From: Acidobacteriota bacterium
Lineage (GTDB): Bacteria; Actinomycetota; Acidimicrobiia; Acidimicrobiales; Microtrichaceae
DNA: 64,000 nucleotides
Assembly: GCA_003577145.1 (NCBI GenBank)
Contig: QEUP01000004.1
Location: forward strand, 124,001 to 188,000
Direction: 5' to 3'
Shown here one piece after another: positions 51,650 through 60,466 of the stretch. Numbering within the stretch: the first letter of the stretch is position 1; each line of letters starts with the position of its first letter. The notes under the pieces are model-generated. The model ran no database searches, had not been told where the DNA came from, and saw nothing but the letters and a program-made list of their open reading frames with translations. Made by a program: the position numbers and the translations under genes.

Positions 51650-53128
51650 TCAGGCGCTGAACCGGTTCACGTTGCCCTGGGTGCTGAGCACCACGCTGCG
51701 ACCGACCCACTCCTCGGCTTCGAGCGCTGCCATGGTGTCGTCGTGGTCGGTGCGCGCATAGCACCGCGACCCGTCCGGCAGGTCGCACACGGCCAGTCCC
51801 CACAGCGGACCCTGGCGCCCGTGCAGCACCGAATAGGCGGTGATTGCCGCCTCCCCCTCTGCGGCGTCGGCGATCGGGCGGACACCGGCCTGCTCGGTTC
51901 GTCGCTGGACCGCCGCGGCATCCGGGGGTTCCACGGTGCCCGGCGCGGTCGAGTAGACGGCAAAGGCGTGATTGGTCATCTCCATCCCCACGCCCGAGAC
52001 CACCCCCAGCGCAGAGGGGTCCTCACGGAGACGCTCGACCATCGTCGCGACCGAATGAGCCATGTAGTTGCTACCCGGGCCTCCGTGATAGGGCAGGCCG
52101 CCGGTGACGGTGAGCGGCCGGCCGTCCGAGGGTGAAAGCCCCAAGGCGTCGCAGGCGAAGCTCACCGAACTGCCGAAGCAGCTGTAGAGATCGAAGTAGG
52201 CGATGTCATCGACATCCACCTCAGCCTTGCTCAAGGCCTCGCTCCCGGCCGCTCGCATTCCGGCCGAACGCCACATCTCCTCGCGCTGAGCGATGTATGG
52301 CGGATCCTTCGCCTTGGCCCATCCCCGCAGGTACACCCGGCGCTCGCGTGGCACCCCCAACTCGTCGGCCTTCTCCTCGCTGGTGAGGATCACCGCTGCC
52401 GCCATGTCGACGTCCATCACCGCAACCATGTACTTGGTGTAGGGATACGACACCATGCGGTTGTCCTCGCTGGGCGTGATGATCTCGTCCACGCTCCGCT
52501 CGGTTGGGAACCAGGCGTTGGGGTTCGACGCGGCGACCTTCGTCATCGGTGCCAGCAGCTCACCGAGCTGCCGGCGATGCTCATCCGGGCTCAATCCGAG
52601 ATGGGCGCGACGCGCCACGTCGAAGACCGCGAACCAGAGGTAGGCGTGCAAGACCTCATGGGCGATCTCGGACGGGTGGAACGGGTCCTCGAAGGGAAGC
52701 GGCGGGCGCTCGGCCGGCTCGAAGCTCCACGACGGCGTCTCGCCGGCCTTCCTGAGCCTCCTGGTGGTCGCAAGTGCCTCGGCACCGGTGACCACTGCGA
52801 GCTCCCGCCGGCCCGCAAGTATCTCGACGGCGGCATCCTGGATGAACTGCTGGGCGGAGGTGCCGCTCATCCCCGAGTAGGCGCGGTTTCCCGGGCGAAG
52901 GCCGAGGCGCTCGGCGAGGCGACCAGGCGGGTCGTCGTACTGCCAGCTCTGGCAGTAGACGACCCGCAGATCGTCGGCGGCGGCGAGGACCTCTCGCCCG
53001 CCGCTGTCGGCGGCCGCCTGCCGACACACGTGCTCCCACATGTCGAGCGGCTCGGGGGCGCCACCTTCGGACTCGCGCCAGGTCCTTTGGGCCACCCCGA
53101 TGATGCAGGGTGTCCGCGGATCAGCCAT
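51650..53128 (-). CDS. Thiolase-superfamily protein without the nucleophilic cysteine (acetyl-CoA acetyltransferase-like)
   Basis: 492 residues from ATG 53128 (GTG one codon upstream is possible). Features: TPCIIGVAQRTWRE, DDLRVVYCQSWQYDDPPGRLAERLGL, YSGMSGTSAQQFIQDAAVEI where thiolases have the CxxG nucleophile, AYFDLYSCFGSSVSFACDALGL, GGLPYHGGPGSNYMAHS and an 80-residue C-terminal OB-like extension. The nucleophile is Ser or absent. Function unknown; such proteins recur in actinobacterial fatty-acid or steroid clusters. It follows a crotonase gene on the same strand (50-base gap). Confidence 0.85.
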   Translation of the reverse strand: MADPRTPCIIGVAQRTWRESEGGAPEPLDMWEHVCRQAAADSGGREVLAAADDLRVVYCQSWQYDDPPGRLAERLGLRPGNRAYSGMSGTSAQQFIQDAAVEILAGRRELAVVTGAEALATTRRLRKAGETPSWSFEPAERPPLPFEDPFHPSEIAHEVLHAYLWFAVFDVARRAHLGLSPDEHRRQLGELLAPMTKVAASNPNAWFPTERSVDEIITPSEDNRMVSYPYTKYMVAVMDVDMAAAVILTSEEKADELGVPRERRVYLRGWAKAKDPPYIAQREEMWRSAGMRAAGSEALSKAEVDVDDIAYFDLYSCFGSSVSFACDALGLSPSDGRPLTVTGGLPYHGGPGSNYMAHSVATMVERLREDPSALGVVSGVGMEMTNHAFAVYSTAPGTVEPPDAAAVQRRTEQAGVRPIADAAEGEAAITAYSVLHGRQGPLWGLAVCDLPDGSRCYARTDHDDTMAALEAEEWVGRSVVLSTQGNVNRFSA

Positions 53129-53180
53129 CACCCACCTCTTCCCGTATGGCTCGCCGCTGCTGGCAGCGCCGGCGTCACCG

Positions 53181-53990
53181 CTACCTCGCCTTCCACACCG
53201 GCGGTCGCTTCTCGGCGAAGGCCTTGGGGCCTTCCTTGGCGTCGTCGGTCTGGAAGACCTTCACCGCCAGCTCCGTCTCGATCTCGTAGGCACCTGACAG
53301 GTCCACCGACAGCCCACGGATGACGCTCTCCTTGGTCGCCTGCACGGCCAAGGGCGCGTTGGCGTTTATCCGTCGTGCCCAGTCGTAGGCCCGGTCCATC
53401 AACTCGGCCTCGGCGACGATCTCGTTGATCAGCCCGAGCTCGAGTGCCCTGCGAGCCGGGAAGGCCTCGGCGGTGAGGAGGAACTCCATCGCCGCCGGAT
53501 AGGTGAGCTGCCTGGGCAGGCGGGCGGTGGTGCCCCCTCCGGCGAACAGCCCCCGGCTCGGTTCCATCACGCCGAACTTGGCGTTGTTCGTCGCGATCCG
53601 GATGTCGATTCCGCCGAGCATCTCCATGCCACCGGCGACACATGGGCCGTTGACGGCAGCAACGATCGGCTTGTAGAGCTTGACGTCGCGCAGCACCGCT
53701 CGTTGGCCATCGCTCAGCTTGCACCCGTCGATCTCATCGACTCCGCCCTCGTTGATCTTCTTGGACAGCTCGGTGATCTGCGGTATGTAGGTCTTGAGGT
53801 CAGCCCCGGACATGAAGTTCTTGCCGACTCCGGTGATGATCGCGACCCAAGCGTCTTCGTCGGCGCCGAACTGCTTCCAGGCCGCAGCCAGATCACGGAA
53901 GTGGTACAGATCCAGGGAGTTCCTCGACTCCGGCCGGTCGATGGTGATCAAGACGATGTGCTCGTCGTCCTTCTCGTAGTGGATGGGCAT
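53181..53990 (-). CDS. Enoyl-CoA hydratase (canonical active site)
   Basis: 269 residues. VLITIDRPESRNSLD, oxyanion loop GKNFMSGADLKTY, NGPCVAGGMEML with the first catalytic Glu, and GVMEPSRGLFAGGGTTARLPR with the second Glu. It is the only crotonase in this window with both glutamates. It hydrates trans-2-enoyl-CoA to 3-hydroxyacyl-CoA. First gene of a two-gene operon with the thiolase-like gene; the operator at 54064-54079 is 74 bases upstream. Confidence 0.92.
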   Translation of the reverse strand: MPIHYEKDDEHIVLITIDRPESRNSLDLYHFRDLAAAWKQFGADEDAWVAIITGVGKNFMSGADLKTYIPQITELSKKINEGGVDEIDGCKLSDGQRAVLRDVKLYKPIVAAVNGPCVAGGMEMLGGIDIRIATNNAKFGVMEPSRGLFAGGGTTARLPRQLTYPAAMEFLLTAEAFPARRALELGLINEIVAEAELMDRAYDWARRINANAPLAVQATKESVIRGLSVDLSGAYEIETELAVKVFQTDDAKEGPKAFAEKRPPVWKAR

Positions 53991-54063
53991 GCGTCACGAA
54001 CCCCCGAGATGCGCTTCAACCGTCACTGAGCCGATCAGAGTGACCCGCACCCGACCGCGTTGG

Positions 54064-54079
54064 CTGACACGATAGTCAG
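54064..54079. promoter_or_regulatory. Palindromic operator CTGACACGATAGTCAG
   Basis: Member of the CTGAC-N6-GTCAG set, in the gap upstream of the enoyl-CoA hydratase operon. Confidence 0.7.
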
Positions 54080-54113
54080 GCTTGCGCTGGACCCGGAAGC
54101 CACGCAGAATCCG

Positions 54114-54956
54114 TCACTGCGGCACGAACCGGACCTCGAAGAGGGTCGGCCACCACTTCCCGGTGATCAGGAACACCTCACCCTGCTCGTCGTAGGCGAT
54201 GCCGTTGAGCACGTCGGCTGAGGCGAGCTGCTCCTCGCTCAACAGCCCCGCGGCGTCGACCACCGCGCCGACCGCGCCGCTGGAGGGGTCGATCCGGATG
54301 ATCCGGTCGGTCTGCCAGATGTTCGCCCAGATCTCGCCGTCCACACATTCCAGTTCGTTGATGCGCTCTACGGGCTCGCCCTCCATCGTCACCTCGACCG
54401 TGGCGAGCACCTCGAAGGTCTCGGCATCCCTGAAGTAGAGGGTGGAGGTCCCGTCACTCATCACCAGCCGCTCGCCGTCGTAGCACAATCCCCAGCCTTC
54501 GGTGTCGTATTCGAACTCGCCGGTGGGCTCCAGGCCGTCGAGCCGGTACTCGAAGGCGGTGTGCTCGCGCCAGGTGAGCTGGATCAGTCGATCGTCCACC
54601 AGCGCCAGGCCTTCCGCGAAGTACTCCACCGGCAGGTCGTGTTGCTCGAGCACCTCGCCGGTGTCGGGCTCGACCACCCGCAGCGTGGACTGGCCGTAGT
54701 TCCCGGTGCTCTCGTAGAGCTGGTCGTCGTGGAGCAGCAGGCCCTGGGTGAAGGCCTCCGGATCGTGGGGATACTCGTTCAGCACCTCGACCGTGAGCGC
54801 CTCCACCGGAGGTGTCGACACCTCGGTCGTTCCCGTCGGATCCGTCGGCGGCCGGCCGTCAGCGGTGTCCGTGCTCTCGCTGTCGGCGCCGCACGCGCCG
54901 AGCACCATCGCGGCTGCAACAACGGGGACCACCCAGTTCCGAGCAATCCGTCTCAC
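54114..54956 (-). CDS. Glutaminyl-peptide cyclotransferase-like lipoprotein (five-bladed propeller type)
   Basis: 280 residues from GTG 54956, chosen because it yields a standard signal (VRRIARNWVVPVV..GACG, lipobox LGAC); a GTG ten codons upstream is possible. Family motifs of the plant/bacterial glutamine cyclotransferase propeller: DPEAFTQGLLL, STGNYGQSTLR, AEGLALVDDRLIQLTW, DTEGWGLCYDG, LECVDGEIWANIWQTDRI (key ANIWQTD), DVLNGIAYD and KWWPTLFEV. The enzyme cyclises N-terminal Gln to pyroglutamate on exported peptides. Divergent from the propeller lipoprotein operon. Confidence 0.9.
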   Translation of the reverse strand: MRRIARNWVVPVVAAAMVLGACGADSESTDTADGRPPTDPTGTTEVSTPPVEALTVEVLNEYPHDPEAFTQGLLLHDDQLYESTGNYGQSTLRVVEPDTGEVLEQHDLPVEYFAEGLALVDDRLIQLTWREHTAFEYRLDGLEPTGEFEYDTEGWGLCYDGERLVMSDGTSTLYFRDAETFEVLATVEVTMEGEPVERINELECVDGEIWANIWQTDRIIRIDPSSGAVGAVVDAAGLLSEEQLASADVLNGIAYDEQGEVFLITGKWWPTLFEVRFVPQ

Positions 54957-55053
54957 CTGTCCGACCCTTTCTGGCCCAGCGGCCACCTCGCCTGCGTGAT
55001 CGGCCTCGATCTCCTCGATACTTGCACCATGGCGGGGGAATTGTGGCTATCGT

Positions 55054-55069
55054 GTGACGCCGGTGTCAG
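55054..55069. promoter_or_regulatory. Palindromic operator GTGACGCCGGTGTCAG
   Basis: Core TGACGC-CG-GTGTCA, 15 bases before the start at 55085 and just upstream of its ribosome site AAGGGGGG. A member of the TGAC-N6-GTCA set. Confidence 0.7.
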
Positions 55070-55084
55070 GTCAAGGGGGGCAAA

Positions 55085-57019
55085 ATGGCCTGCCGACGTG
55101 GGGTTCTCGTGTTCGCTGCTCTGGCGCTGTTCGCCGCGGCGTGCTCGTCTTCGGACGGCTCCCAGGGCACGGGCCGCGCCGACACCTCTCTCGAGGTCGG
55201 TGGATGCGATTGGGCGCAGTTCGGCTTCGACCACCAACGTCTCTTCACCTACCCCTGCGAGAGCGGCATCGACCCCGATTCCGTCGAGCGCCTCGAGCAG
55301 GTCTGGTACTTCAACACCGACGAGGAGGTGACCGGCACGCCGATCGTCGCCGGCGATCGCGTCTTCGTGGGTGACTGGTCCGGCAAGTTCTACGCGCTCG
55401 ACAAGGAGACCGGTGAACAGGTCTGGATGGTGCAGACCGAGGAGCATCCGACCGTCTACTCCGGTCAGATCCCCTCCACCGCCATCGCCGCGGAGGTCGA
55501 CGGACCGGGGCTGGTGATCTTCGGCGGCGGTCGTACCGTCTACGCACTCGACGGGGAGAGCGGCGAGGAGGTCTGGACCTACGCCATCGGCGATCCCGAG
55601 GTGATCGACACCACCGAGATCGAAGGAGCACCGACCCTCGTCGAGGACCGCGTGATCGTGCCCTACGACGGCCACGACGCCGTCGGCGTACCCGCGGGCA
55701 TCCTCGCCCTCGACGCGGCAACCGGTGAGCTGCTGTGGAACTTCGACCCCGACCAGGGTGCGGACCCGACCGGGTGCGCCGGTGTCTGGGGCAGCCCGAG
55801 TGCCGATGTCGAGCGTCGCCTGGTCTTCGCCGGCAGCGCCAACTGCCCGTCGTCCCCGGATGGTTGGGGCACCTACACGGAGTCGATCTTCGCACTGGAT
55901 CTCGATACCGGTGAACCGAGGTGGGCGTTCCAGCCGCATGAGCCGAACAACAACGACATCGACTTCGCCGGCTCCCCGAACCTCTTCGAGATCGACGGGC
56001 GGGCCGTGGTGGGCCTGGGGAACAAGGACGGGCACTACTACGTAGTGGACCGTGAGACGGGCGAGTTGGTGTGGGAGTCCGCAGCAACCGGTCCGGGGCC
56101 GTCGGTGGAGGGGAGCAACTTCTCGACCGGCGGGTTCATCGGCCCGACCGCCGTGTCCGAGGGCATCGTCGTCGGCGGGACCGGCGTCGGCGAACCCCCT
56201 TACATGCACGCCTTCGACGCCGCCACCGGTGAGATCGCATGGCAGAGCGACACCGCCGGACCGACCTACGCGCCCACGACAGTGGTCAACGGCGTGGCTT
56301 TCATGGGTGGCACCGACTTCACCCTGCGCGCCTATGACCTCCGGACCGGAGAGGTCCTGTGGGACCACGAGATGATGGGAATCGTCTCGGGCGGAGTGGC
56401 GGTCGTGCACGACGACCTCTTCGCCGTCGCCGGTTTCGCCGATCCCCTCACCCCGAGCGACTCCGACACGAGCGGCGTGTACCGCTTCACCTTGCGCGAC
56501 GAGGACGAAGCGACCAGCACGACCGCAGAGACCACCACGACCACCGCGCCGGAGGCGCATGCCATCGAGGCGAACCCGAGCCCCTGCGTCGGCCAACCCT
56601 GCCCCCTGCCGCTCACCTTGAAGGAACCGCCGGCGGGGACCAGTCCGGTGATCACCCTGCGGATCCAGCCCAACCCTTTGTCGATCACCGTCGAGGCCAC
56701 GGGCCTCGGTCCCCCCATCGACTGGCTGAGACCGAACAGCCCCGCGGCGGAGGCCGGCGCCACCACCTACGGCGTGTTCGTGTCGAGCGGCATCGACAAC
56801 CCGGTTGGCGGGGTCGTGTGCACCTTCGCGCCCGAGGAAGGCGGATGCACAGCCGATTCGATGCCGGTGAACGCCGAGAGCTACGACCGCATCACCGTGG
56901 CGGCACTGGTGGACGCCGACACCCAGCCGACCCTCCAGGACGGCTACGACCGCCTCGTCTCGACGATCACCTTCGAACCGCCGCTCGTGCCGGTGCTGGA
57001 CAGCGAGGAGACCGACTGA
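55085..57019 (+). CDS. PQQ-type beta-propeller lipoprotein (possible quinoprotein dehydrogenase)
   Basis: 644 residues. Lipobox AAAC (Cys20). The propeller is shown by seven copies of the AxDxxTGexxW motif: ALDKETGEQVW, ALDGESGEEVW, ALDAATGELLW, ALDLDTGEPRW, VVDRETGELVW, AFDAATGEIAW, AYDLRTGEVLW. A Thr-rich linker near residue 480 leads to a C-terminal domain of about 130 residues with two Cys pairs. The N-terminal WAQFGFDHQRLF resembles the first blade of polyvinyl-alcohol/alcohol dehydrogenases using PQQ. Whether PQQ is bound cannot be decided here. One base separates it from its partner gene. Confidence 0.85.
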   Translation: MACRRGVLVFAALALFAAACSSSDGSQGTGRADTSLEVGGCDWAQFGFDHQRLFTYPCESGIDPDSVERLEQVWYFNTDEEVTGTPIVAGDRVFVGDWSGKFYALDKETGEQVWMVQTEEHPTVYSGQIPSTAIAAEVDGPGLVIFGGGRTVYALDGESGEEVWTYAIGDPEVIDTTEIEGAPTLVEDRVIVPYDGHDAVGVPAGILALDAATGELLWNFDPDQGADPTGCAGVWGSPSADVERRLVFAGSANCPSSPDGWGTYTESIFALDLDTGEPRWAFQPHEPNNNDIDFAGSPNLFEIDGRAVVGLGNKDGHYYVVDRETGELVWESAATGPGPSVEGSNFSTGGFIGPTAVSEGIVVGGTGVGEPPYMHAFDAATGEIAWQSDTAGPTYAPTTVVNGVAFMGGTDFTLRAYDLRTGEVLWDHEMMGIVSGGVAVVHDDLFAVAGFADPLTPSDSDTSGVYRFTLRDEDEATSTTAETTTTTAPEAHAIEANPSPCVGQPCPLPLTLKEPPAGTSPVITLRIQPNPLSITVEATGLGPPIDWLRPNSPAAEAGATTYGVFVSSGIDNPVGGVVCTFAPEEGGCTADSMPVNAESYDRITVAALVDADTQPTLQDGYDRLVSTITFEPPLVPVLDSEETD

Positions 57020-57020
57020 C

Positions 57021-58247
57021 GTGAACCACCAAAGCCGCATCAAGTCAGGTACCCGGCTCCTCGTGACGCTGGCAGCCACGCTGGTCCTGGTGGTCACGGC
57101 TTGCTCGAGCGAGGAGGAAGGGGAAAGCGATCCCGCGCTCACCGGCGGCCCGAGCGACGAGTCGGTCGTCGAAGGTGGCGCCGGCGACCAGAGCGACACG
57201 GATGGCGAACCGGCTCCGATCGTGTTCAACGGCCAGGACAACGACCTCGTCGTGTACAGCTCGGAGCCGCCGTTCGAATCGCAGCGCCTCATCAGCAGCG
57301 CATTGAAGGACCCCCAGAACGGGCTCGACATCAACGCCCAGATCTGCTTCTTCCCCGACGAGAACTGGTTCATCGCCGGGGAGGACACCAACCAGCCGAA
57401 CCCACCCGCCGGTTGGGGGATCTTCGCGCTCGAAGGCGACACGGTCGGACAGCTCGAAGCGACCCAGATAGGCAAGCTCACTCCGACCTATCAGCCGGGC
57501 GACCAGGGTGAGAACTACGGCTGCGGCATCCTCTCCGACGGGCGCGTCGTCACTGTCGATGTGGGCAACCAGGCACTGGGGCCTGCGACCGGCCAGCTCA
57601 TCATCTGGTTCCCCCCCTTCGATTCACGCGCGGTCGCCTACTGCAAGCTCGACGTGGAGCTCGGCACCGGCCAGTCGGTCCTCGTCGACGAGCAGGACAA
57701 CATCTACGTCGCCGCGGCCCGTCCGGGCACAGCGGGCGTCTACCGTTACAGCCCTCCCTACCCGACCGCTGCAGACGCCGACGGTGGATGCGGGCAGACC
57801 GACGCGACCGGCGCCCCGCTCGCCGACGAGGTCGACAAGGAGATCTTCATACCGGCCGACGAGCAGCTCGCCACCCCGAGCGGCCTCGCCTGGACCGCCG
57901 ACGGCGGCATGTACGTGTCCAGCGTGTTCACCGGTGTCATCAACGAGTACGACAGCGATGGCGCCTACGTGCGGACCATCCTCGAGCCACCGGAGGGAGA
58001 GGTGATCGCCGAGGCCCCCTATTCGACCGGTACCCCGCTCGGTCTCGGGGTGGACCGCCAAGGCGTGCTCTACTACGCCGACATCGGACTGGTGCAGCTC
58101 CCCGGGGAGCTGCCCGGCCCCGGTGTCGGCACCGGGTCGGTGAGACGGATCGTGTTCAGCGACGGGGAACCCCAGGCTCCGGAGGTCATGGCGGCAGGTC
58201 TGCAATATCCCGACGGCATCGGGATATTCGACCCCGCCACCGGGTAG
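57021..58247 (+). CDS. NHL/SMP-30-like propeller lipoprotein
   Basis: 408 residues from GTG. Signal with VVTAC lipobox, acidic linker to about residue 70, then a domain with NHL-like strands (GQSVLVDEQDNIYVAAARPG, ATPSGLAWTADGGMYVSSVFTGVINEYDSDGAYVRTI shortened as SGLAWTADGGMYVSSVF, PLGLGVDRQGVLYYADIG). Several Cys suggest disulfides. Probably an extracellular partner of the preceding propeller protein, under the same operator. Confidence 0.82.
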   Translation: MNHQSRIKSGTRLLVTLAATLVLVVTACSSEEEGESDPALTGGPSDESVVEGGAGDQSDTDGEPAPIVFNGQDNDLVVYSSEPPFESQRLISSALKDPQNGLDINAQICFFPDENWFIAGEDTNQPNPPAGWGIFALEGDTVGQLEATQIGKLTPTYQPGDQGENYGCGILSDGRVVTVDVGNQALGPATGQLIIWFPPFDSRAVAYCKLDVELGTGQSVLVDEQDNIYVAAARPGTAGVYRYSPPYPTAADADGGCGQTDATGAPLADEVDKEIFIPADEQLATPSGLAWTADGGMYVSSVFTGVINEYDSDGAYVRTILEPPEGEVIAEAPYSTGTPLGLGVDRQGVLYYADIGLVQLPGELPGPGVGTGSVRRIVFSDGEPQAPEVMAAGLQYPDGIGIFDPATG

Positions 58248-58263
58248 CCCTGAGAAATCACGC

Positions 58264-58275
58264 GCTCGTACGAGC
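58264..58275. promoter_or_regulatory. 12-bp palindrome GCTCGTACGAGC upstream of phosphatase gene
   Basis: Perfect palindrome 41 bases before ATG 58317; TAGATT at 58286-58291 could be the -10 box of this gene. Confidence 0.4.
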
Positions 58276-58316
58276 AGCTCGCCGGTAGATTGGCTGGCAT
58301 TCCCGTTGAACACGCC

Positions 58317-59072
58317 ATGGACGAATCGCCGGTTCGCAAGGTTCAGCTCAAGAACCTCTTCAACTTCCGCGACCTCGGTGGCTACCGCAGCGCCGAAGGC
58401 CGAACGGTCCGCTGGCGCACGGTCTTCCGCAGCGACGGGCTGCACCGCTCCGACGACCACGACCGGCAGGTCCTGGCCGAGCTGGGGCTCCGCACGGTGC
58501 TCGATCTCCGCACCACCGAGGAGCAGGAGGAGCACGGTACGTTCCCCTACCAGGACTTCCCGACCGGCTTCCACCACCTGCCACTCCTGACCACCTTGTG
58601 GGACAAGGAGGACCTGCGAGCCGCCGACCTCGACCCGGCACGTTATCTCGCCGACCGTTACCTCGACATGACGATCGAGGGTGACCGATCGATCGCTACC
58701 GGGCTCGAGGTGATCGCCGAGGCCTCCAACCGCCCGGTCGCCTTCCACTGCTCGGCGGGGAAGGATCGCACCGGGGTGCTGGCCGCCACGCTGCTCACGT
58801 TGCTCGGTGTGCCCGAGGATGCCATCGCCCACGACTACGGCCTGACGCGCCACAGCATGACGCTGATGGTCGAGTGGGTCCGCCAGAACGTACCCGAGGG
58901 CGAGGAGATCATGGCCGACCAGCCGCCCACCTTCCTGGCCTCGCCGCCGGCGGCGATACGCCTCTTCCTGCGAGAGATGAAGGCCCGCCACGGCTCGGTG
59001 GAGCAGTACGCGCTGGACCTCGGGGTGCAACGGTCGGTCATCGAGAAGCTGCGCGCCGAGCTGCTGGTCTGA
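58317..59072 (+). CDS. Tyrosine/dual-specificity protein phosphatase (Y_phosphatase3 family)
   Basis: 251 residues from ATG 58317. NFRDLGGYRSAEGRTVRWRTVFRSDGL is the family N-terminus (key NFRDLGGY), VLDLRTTEEQ carries the general-acid region, and the P-loop HCSAGKDRTG provides Cys and Arg. Similar to PtpB/LipA-type phosphatases that act on phosphotyrosine and phosphoinositides. Cytoplasmic; no signal peptide. An in-frame TTG nine codons upstream is an alternative start. The next gene follows after 20 bases. Confidence 0.9.
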   Translation: MDESPVRKVQLKNLFNFRDLGGYRSAEGRTVRWRTVFRSDGLHRSDDHDRQVLAELGLRTVLDLRTTEEQEEHGTFPYQDFPTGFHHLPLLTTLWDKEDLRAADLDPARYLADRYLDMTIEGDRSIATGLEVIAEASNRPVAFHCSAGKDRTGVLAATLLTLLGVPEDAIAHDYGLTRHSMTLMVEWVRQNVPEGEEIMADQPPTFLASPPAAIRLFLREMKARHGSVEQYALDLGVQRSVIEKLRAELLV

Positions 59073-59092
59073 CCCCGGCTACGGTCTGGCCT

Positions 59093-59983
59093 GTGACCGT
59101 GGCCTTCGGCCTCTACCTTCCCCAGCTCCGGATGGACTTCTCGACGATCGTCGAGCGAGTCCGCGCGGCCGAGCAAGCGGGCTTCGCGTCGATCTGGCTG
59201 ATGGACCACCTGGCAGCTCCTGCCTCACCGGCGTCGGACACGTTCGAGGGTTGGACGACAGCGGCCGCGCTGGCCCCGCTCACCGAGACGATCCGCCTCG
59301 GCCACCTCGTGCTCTGCGACCCGTTGCGCCACCCGGCGGTGCTCGCCAAGATGGCGGCCACGTTGGACGTGATCAGCGGGGGGCGTCTCGAACTCGGCCT
59401 GGGCTGGGGATCGGTCGAAGCCGAGCTGCACGCCTACGGCGTGACCACCGAGCCGGCGCTCGCCCGCGCCGCCCGGCTGGCCGAGACTCTCGACGTCCTC
59501 GATCTCATGTTCAGCGGGGAGGCCTTCGACTACGCCGGTGACCACGTGCAACTCGTCGGGGCGATCGGGCGTCCGGTCCCGCTACAGGAGCGGATACCGA
59601 TCCACATCGGCGGGGGCGGCCGACAGCTCACCATGCCCCTCGTGCGCGAGCGCGCCGACTGGTGGAACTGCCCCTCCTACGCCATTGACAGGTTCGAGGA
59701 GCTCCGGCCGCTGGCGGGACGGGCAAGGGTCAGCGTCCAGCACCCGATCGGCCTCGCGCCGACGGCGGCGAGCCGCCGCGAGGTGGTCGAAACCGCCGAG
59801 CGCCGCTTCGGCGGGTGGGGCGGTCTCGTCGCCGGCACTGCCGCCGAGGTGGCAGCGGCGCTGTCCCGCGAGGCGGAATCCGGGGTCGAGCTGTTCATCT
59901 GCCAGTTCAGCGACTTCGCCCAGCCCGAGACCCTGCAGCACTTCGCCACCGAGGTGATGCCGGCGGTGAGCGCCGCCCGCTAG
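59093..59983 (+). CDS. LLM-class flavin-dependent oxidoreductase (possibly F420-dependent)
   Basis: 296 residues from GTG. Bacterial-luciferase-like TIM barrel: FGLYLPQLRMDFSTIVERVRAAEQAGFASIWLMDHL (key GFASIWLMDH), HPAVLAKMAATLDVISGGRLELGLGWG (key SGGRLELGLGWG), IPIHIGGGG. Family enzymes use FMN or F420; actinobacterial context makes F420 plausible. Its TAG stop interlocks with the TAG stop of the convergent MaoC gene in one CTAG at 59980-59983. Confidence 0.9.
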   Translation: MTVAFGLYLPQLRMDFSTIVERVRAAEQAGFASIWLMDHLAAPASPASDTFEGWTTAAALAPLTETIRLGHLVLCDPLRHPAVLAKMAATLDVISGGRLELGLGWGSVEAELHAYGVTTEPALARAARLAETLDVLDLMFSGEAFDYAGDHVQLVGAIGRPVPLQERIPIHIGGGGRQLTMPLVRERADWWNCPSYAIDRFEELRPLAGRARVSVQHPIGLAPTAASRREVVETAERRFGGWGGLVAGTAAEVAAALSREAESGVELFICQFSDFAQPETLQHFATEVMPAVSAAR

Positions 59984-60402
59984 GCGGCGGTGACCGTCGC
60001 CTCGCCGGCGACCTTCACCTCTCCGCCCTCGTTGGCGAGGCTGCACTCCAGGTCCAGGAGGTTCTCGCCTTCCTCCTTGCGCTTGGCGGTGACGGTGACG
60101 CTGGAGGTGAGCTTCTCCCCGGGCCAGGTCTGCTTGGTGAACCTGACCTTGTAACGCTTGACGCTGCCCACACCGGTCCAGTCGGTGATCGCCCGGGCGA
60201 GCAGCCCCGCAGAGAACATCCCGTGCCCGAACACCGAGGGCAGGCCGGCCTCCTTGGCCGCCACCTCGTCGGTGTGCATCGGGTTGAAGTCACCCGAGGC
60301 GCCCGCGTAGCGGACGAGATCGGTCCTCGTCAGCTCGTGTGTCAGGACCGGCGCTTCGTCTCCCTCGTTGACCTCGTCGAAGTTCAGCTTTGACTCGGGC
60401 AT
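59980..60402 (-). CDS. MaoC-like (R)-specific enoyl-CoA hydratase
   Basis: 140 residues from ATG 60402 with GGAGGAGG upstream. Hot-dog fold with hydratase-2 motif YAGASGDFNPMHTDEVAAKEAGLPSVFGHGMF (catalytic Asp and His in GDFNPMH). Single-domain MaoC proteins hydrate 2-enoyl-CoA, often steroid-CoA in heterodimers such as ChsH1-ChsH2; no second MaoC lies in the window. The operator at 60467-60482 is 65 bases upstream. Confidence 0.92.
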   Translation of the reverse strand: MPESKLNFDEVNEGDEAPVLTHELTRTDLVRYAGASGDFNPMHTDEVAAKEAGLPSVFGHGMFSAGLLARAITDWTGVGSVKRYKVRFTKQTWPGEKLTSSVTVTAKRKEEGENLLDLECSLANEGGEVKVAGEATVTAA

Positions 60403-60466
60403 GTGCGCCGATCCTCCTCCTGGTTCCCGGAGCCCGCCACTCGCCGGGTCACGGGTAGCGCGTTTC

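Noticed and set aside
54953-57481. 842-codon open frame on the minus strand
   Set aside because: Antisense to the propeller lipoprotein genes, whose repeated AxDxxTGxxxW motifs and signal peptides are convincing. High GC leaves long shadow frames; the translation is Arg/Val/Gly-rich without domains.
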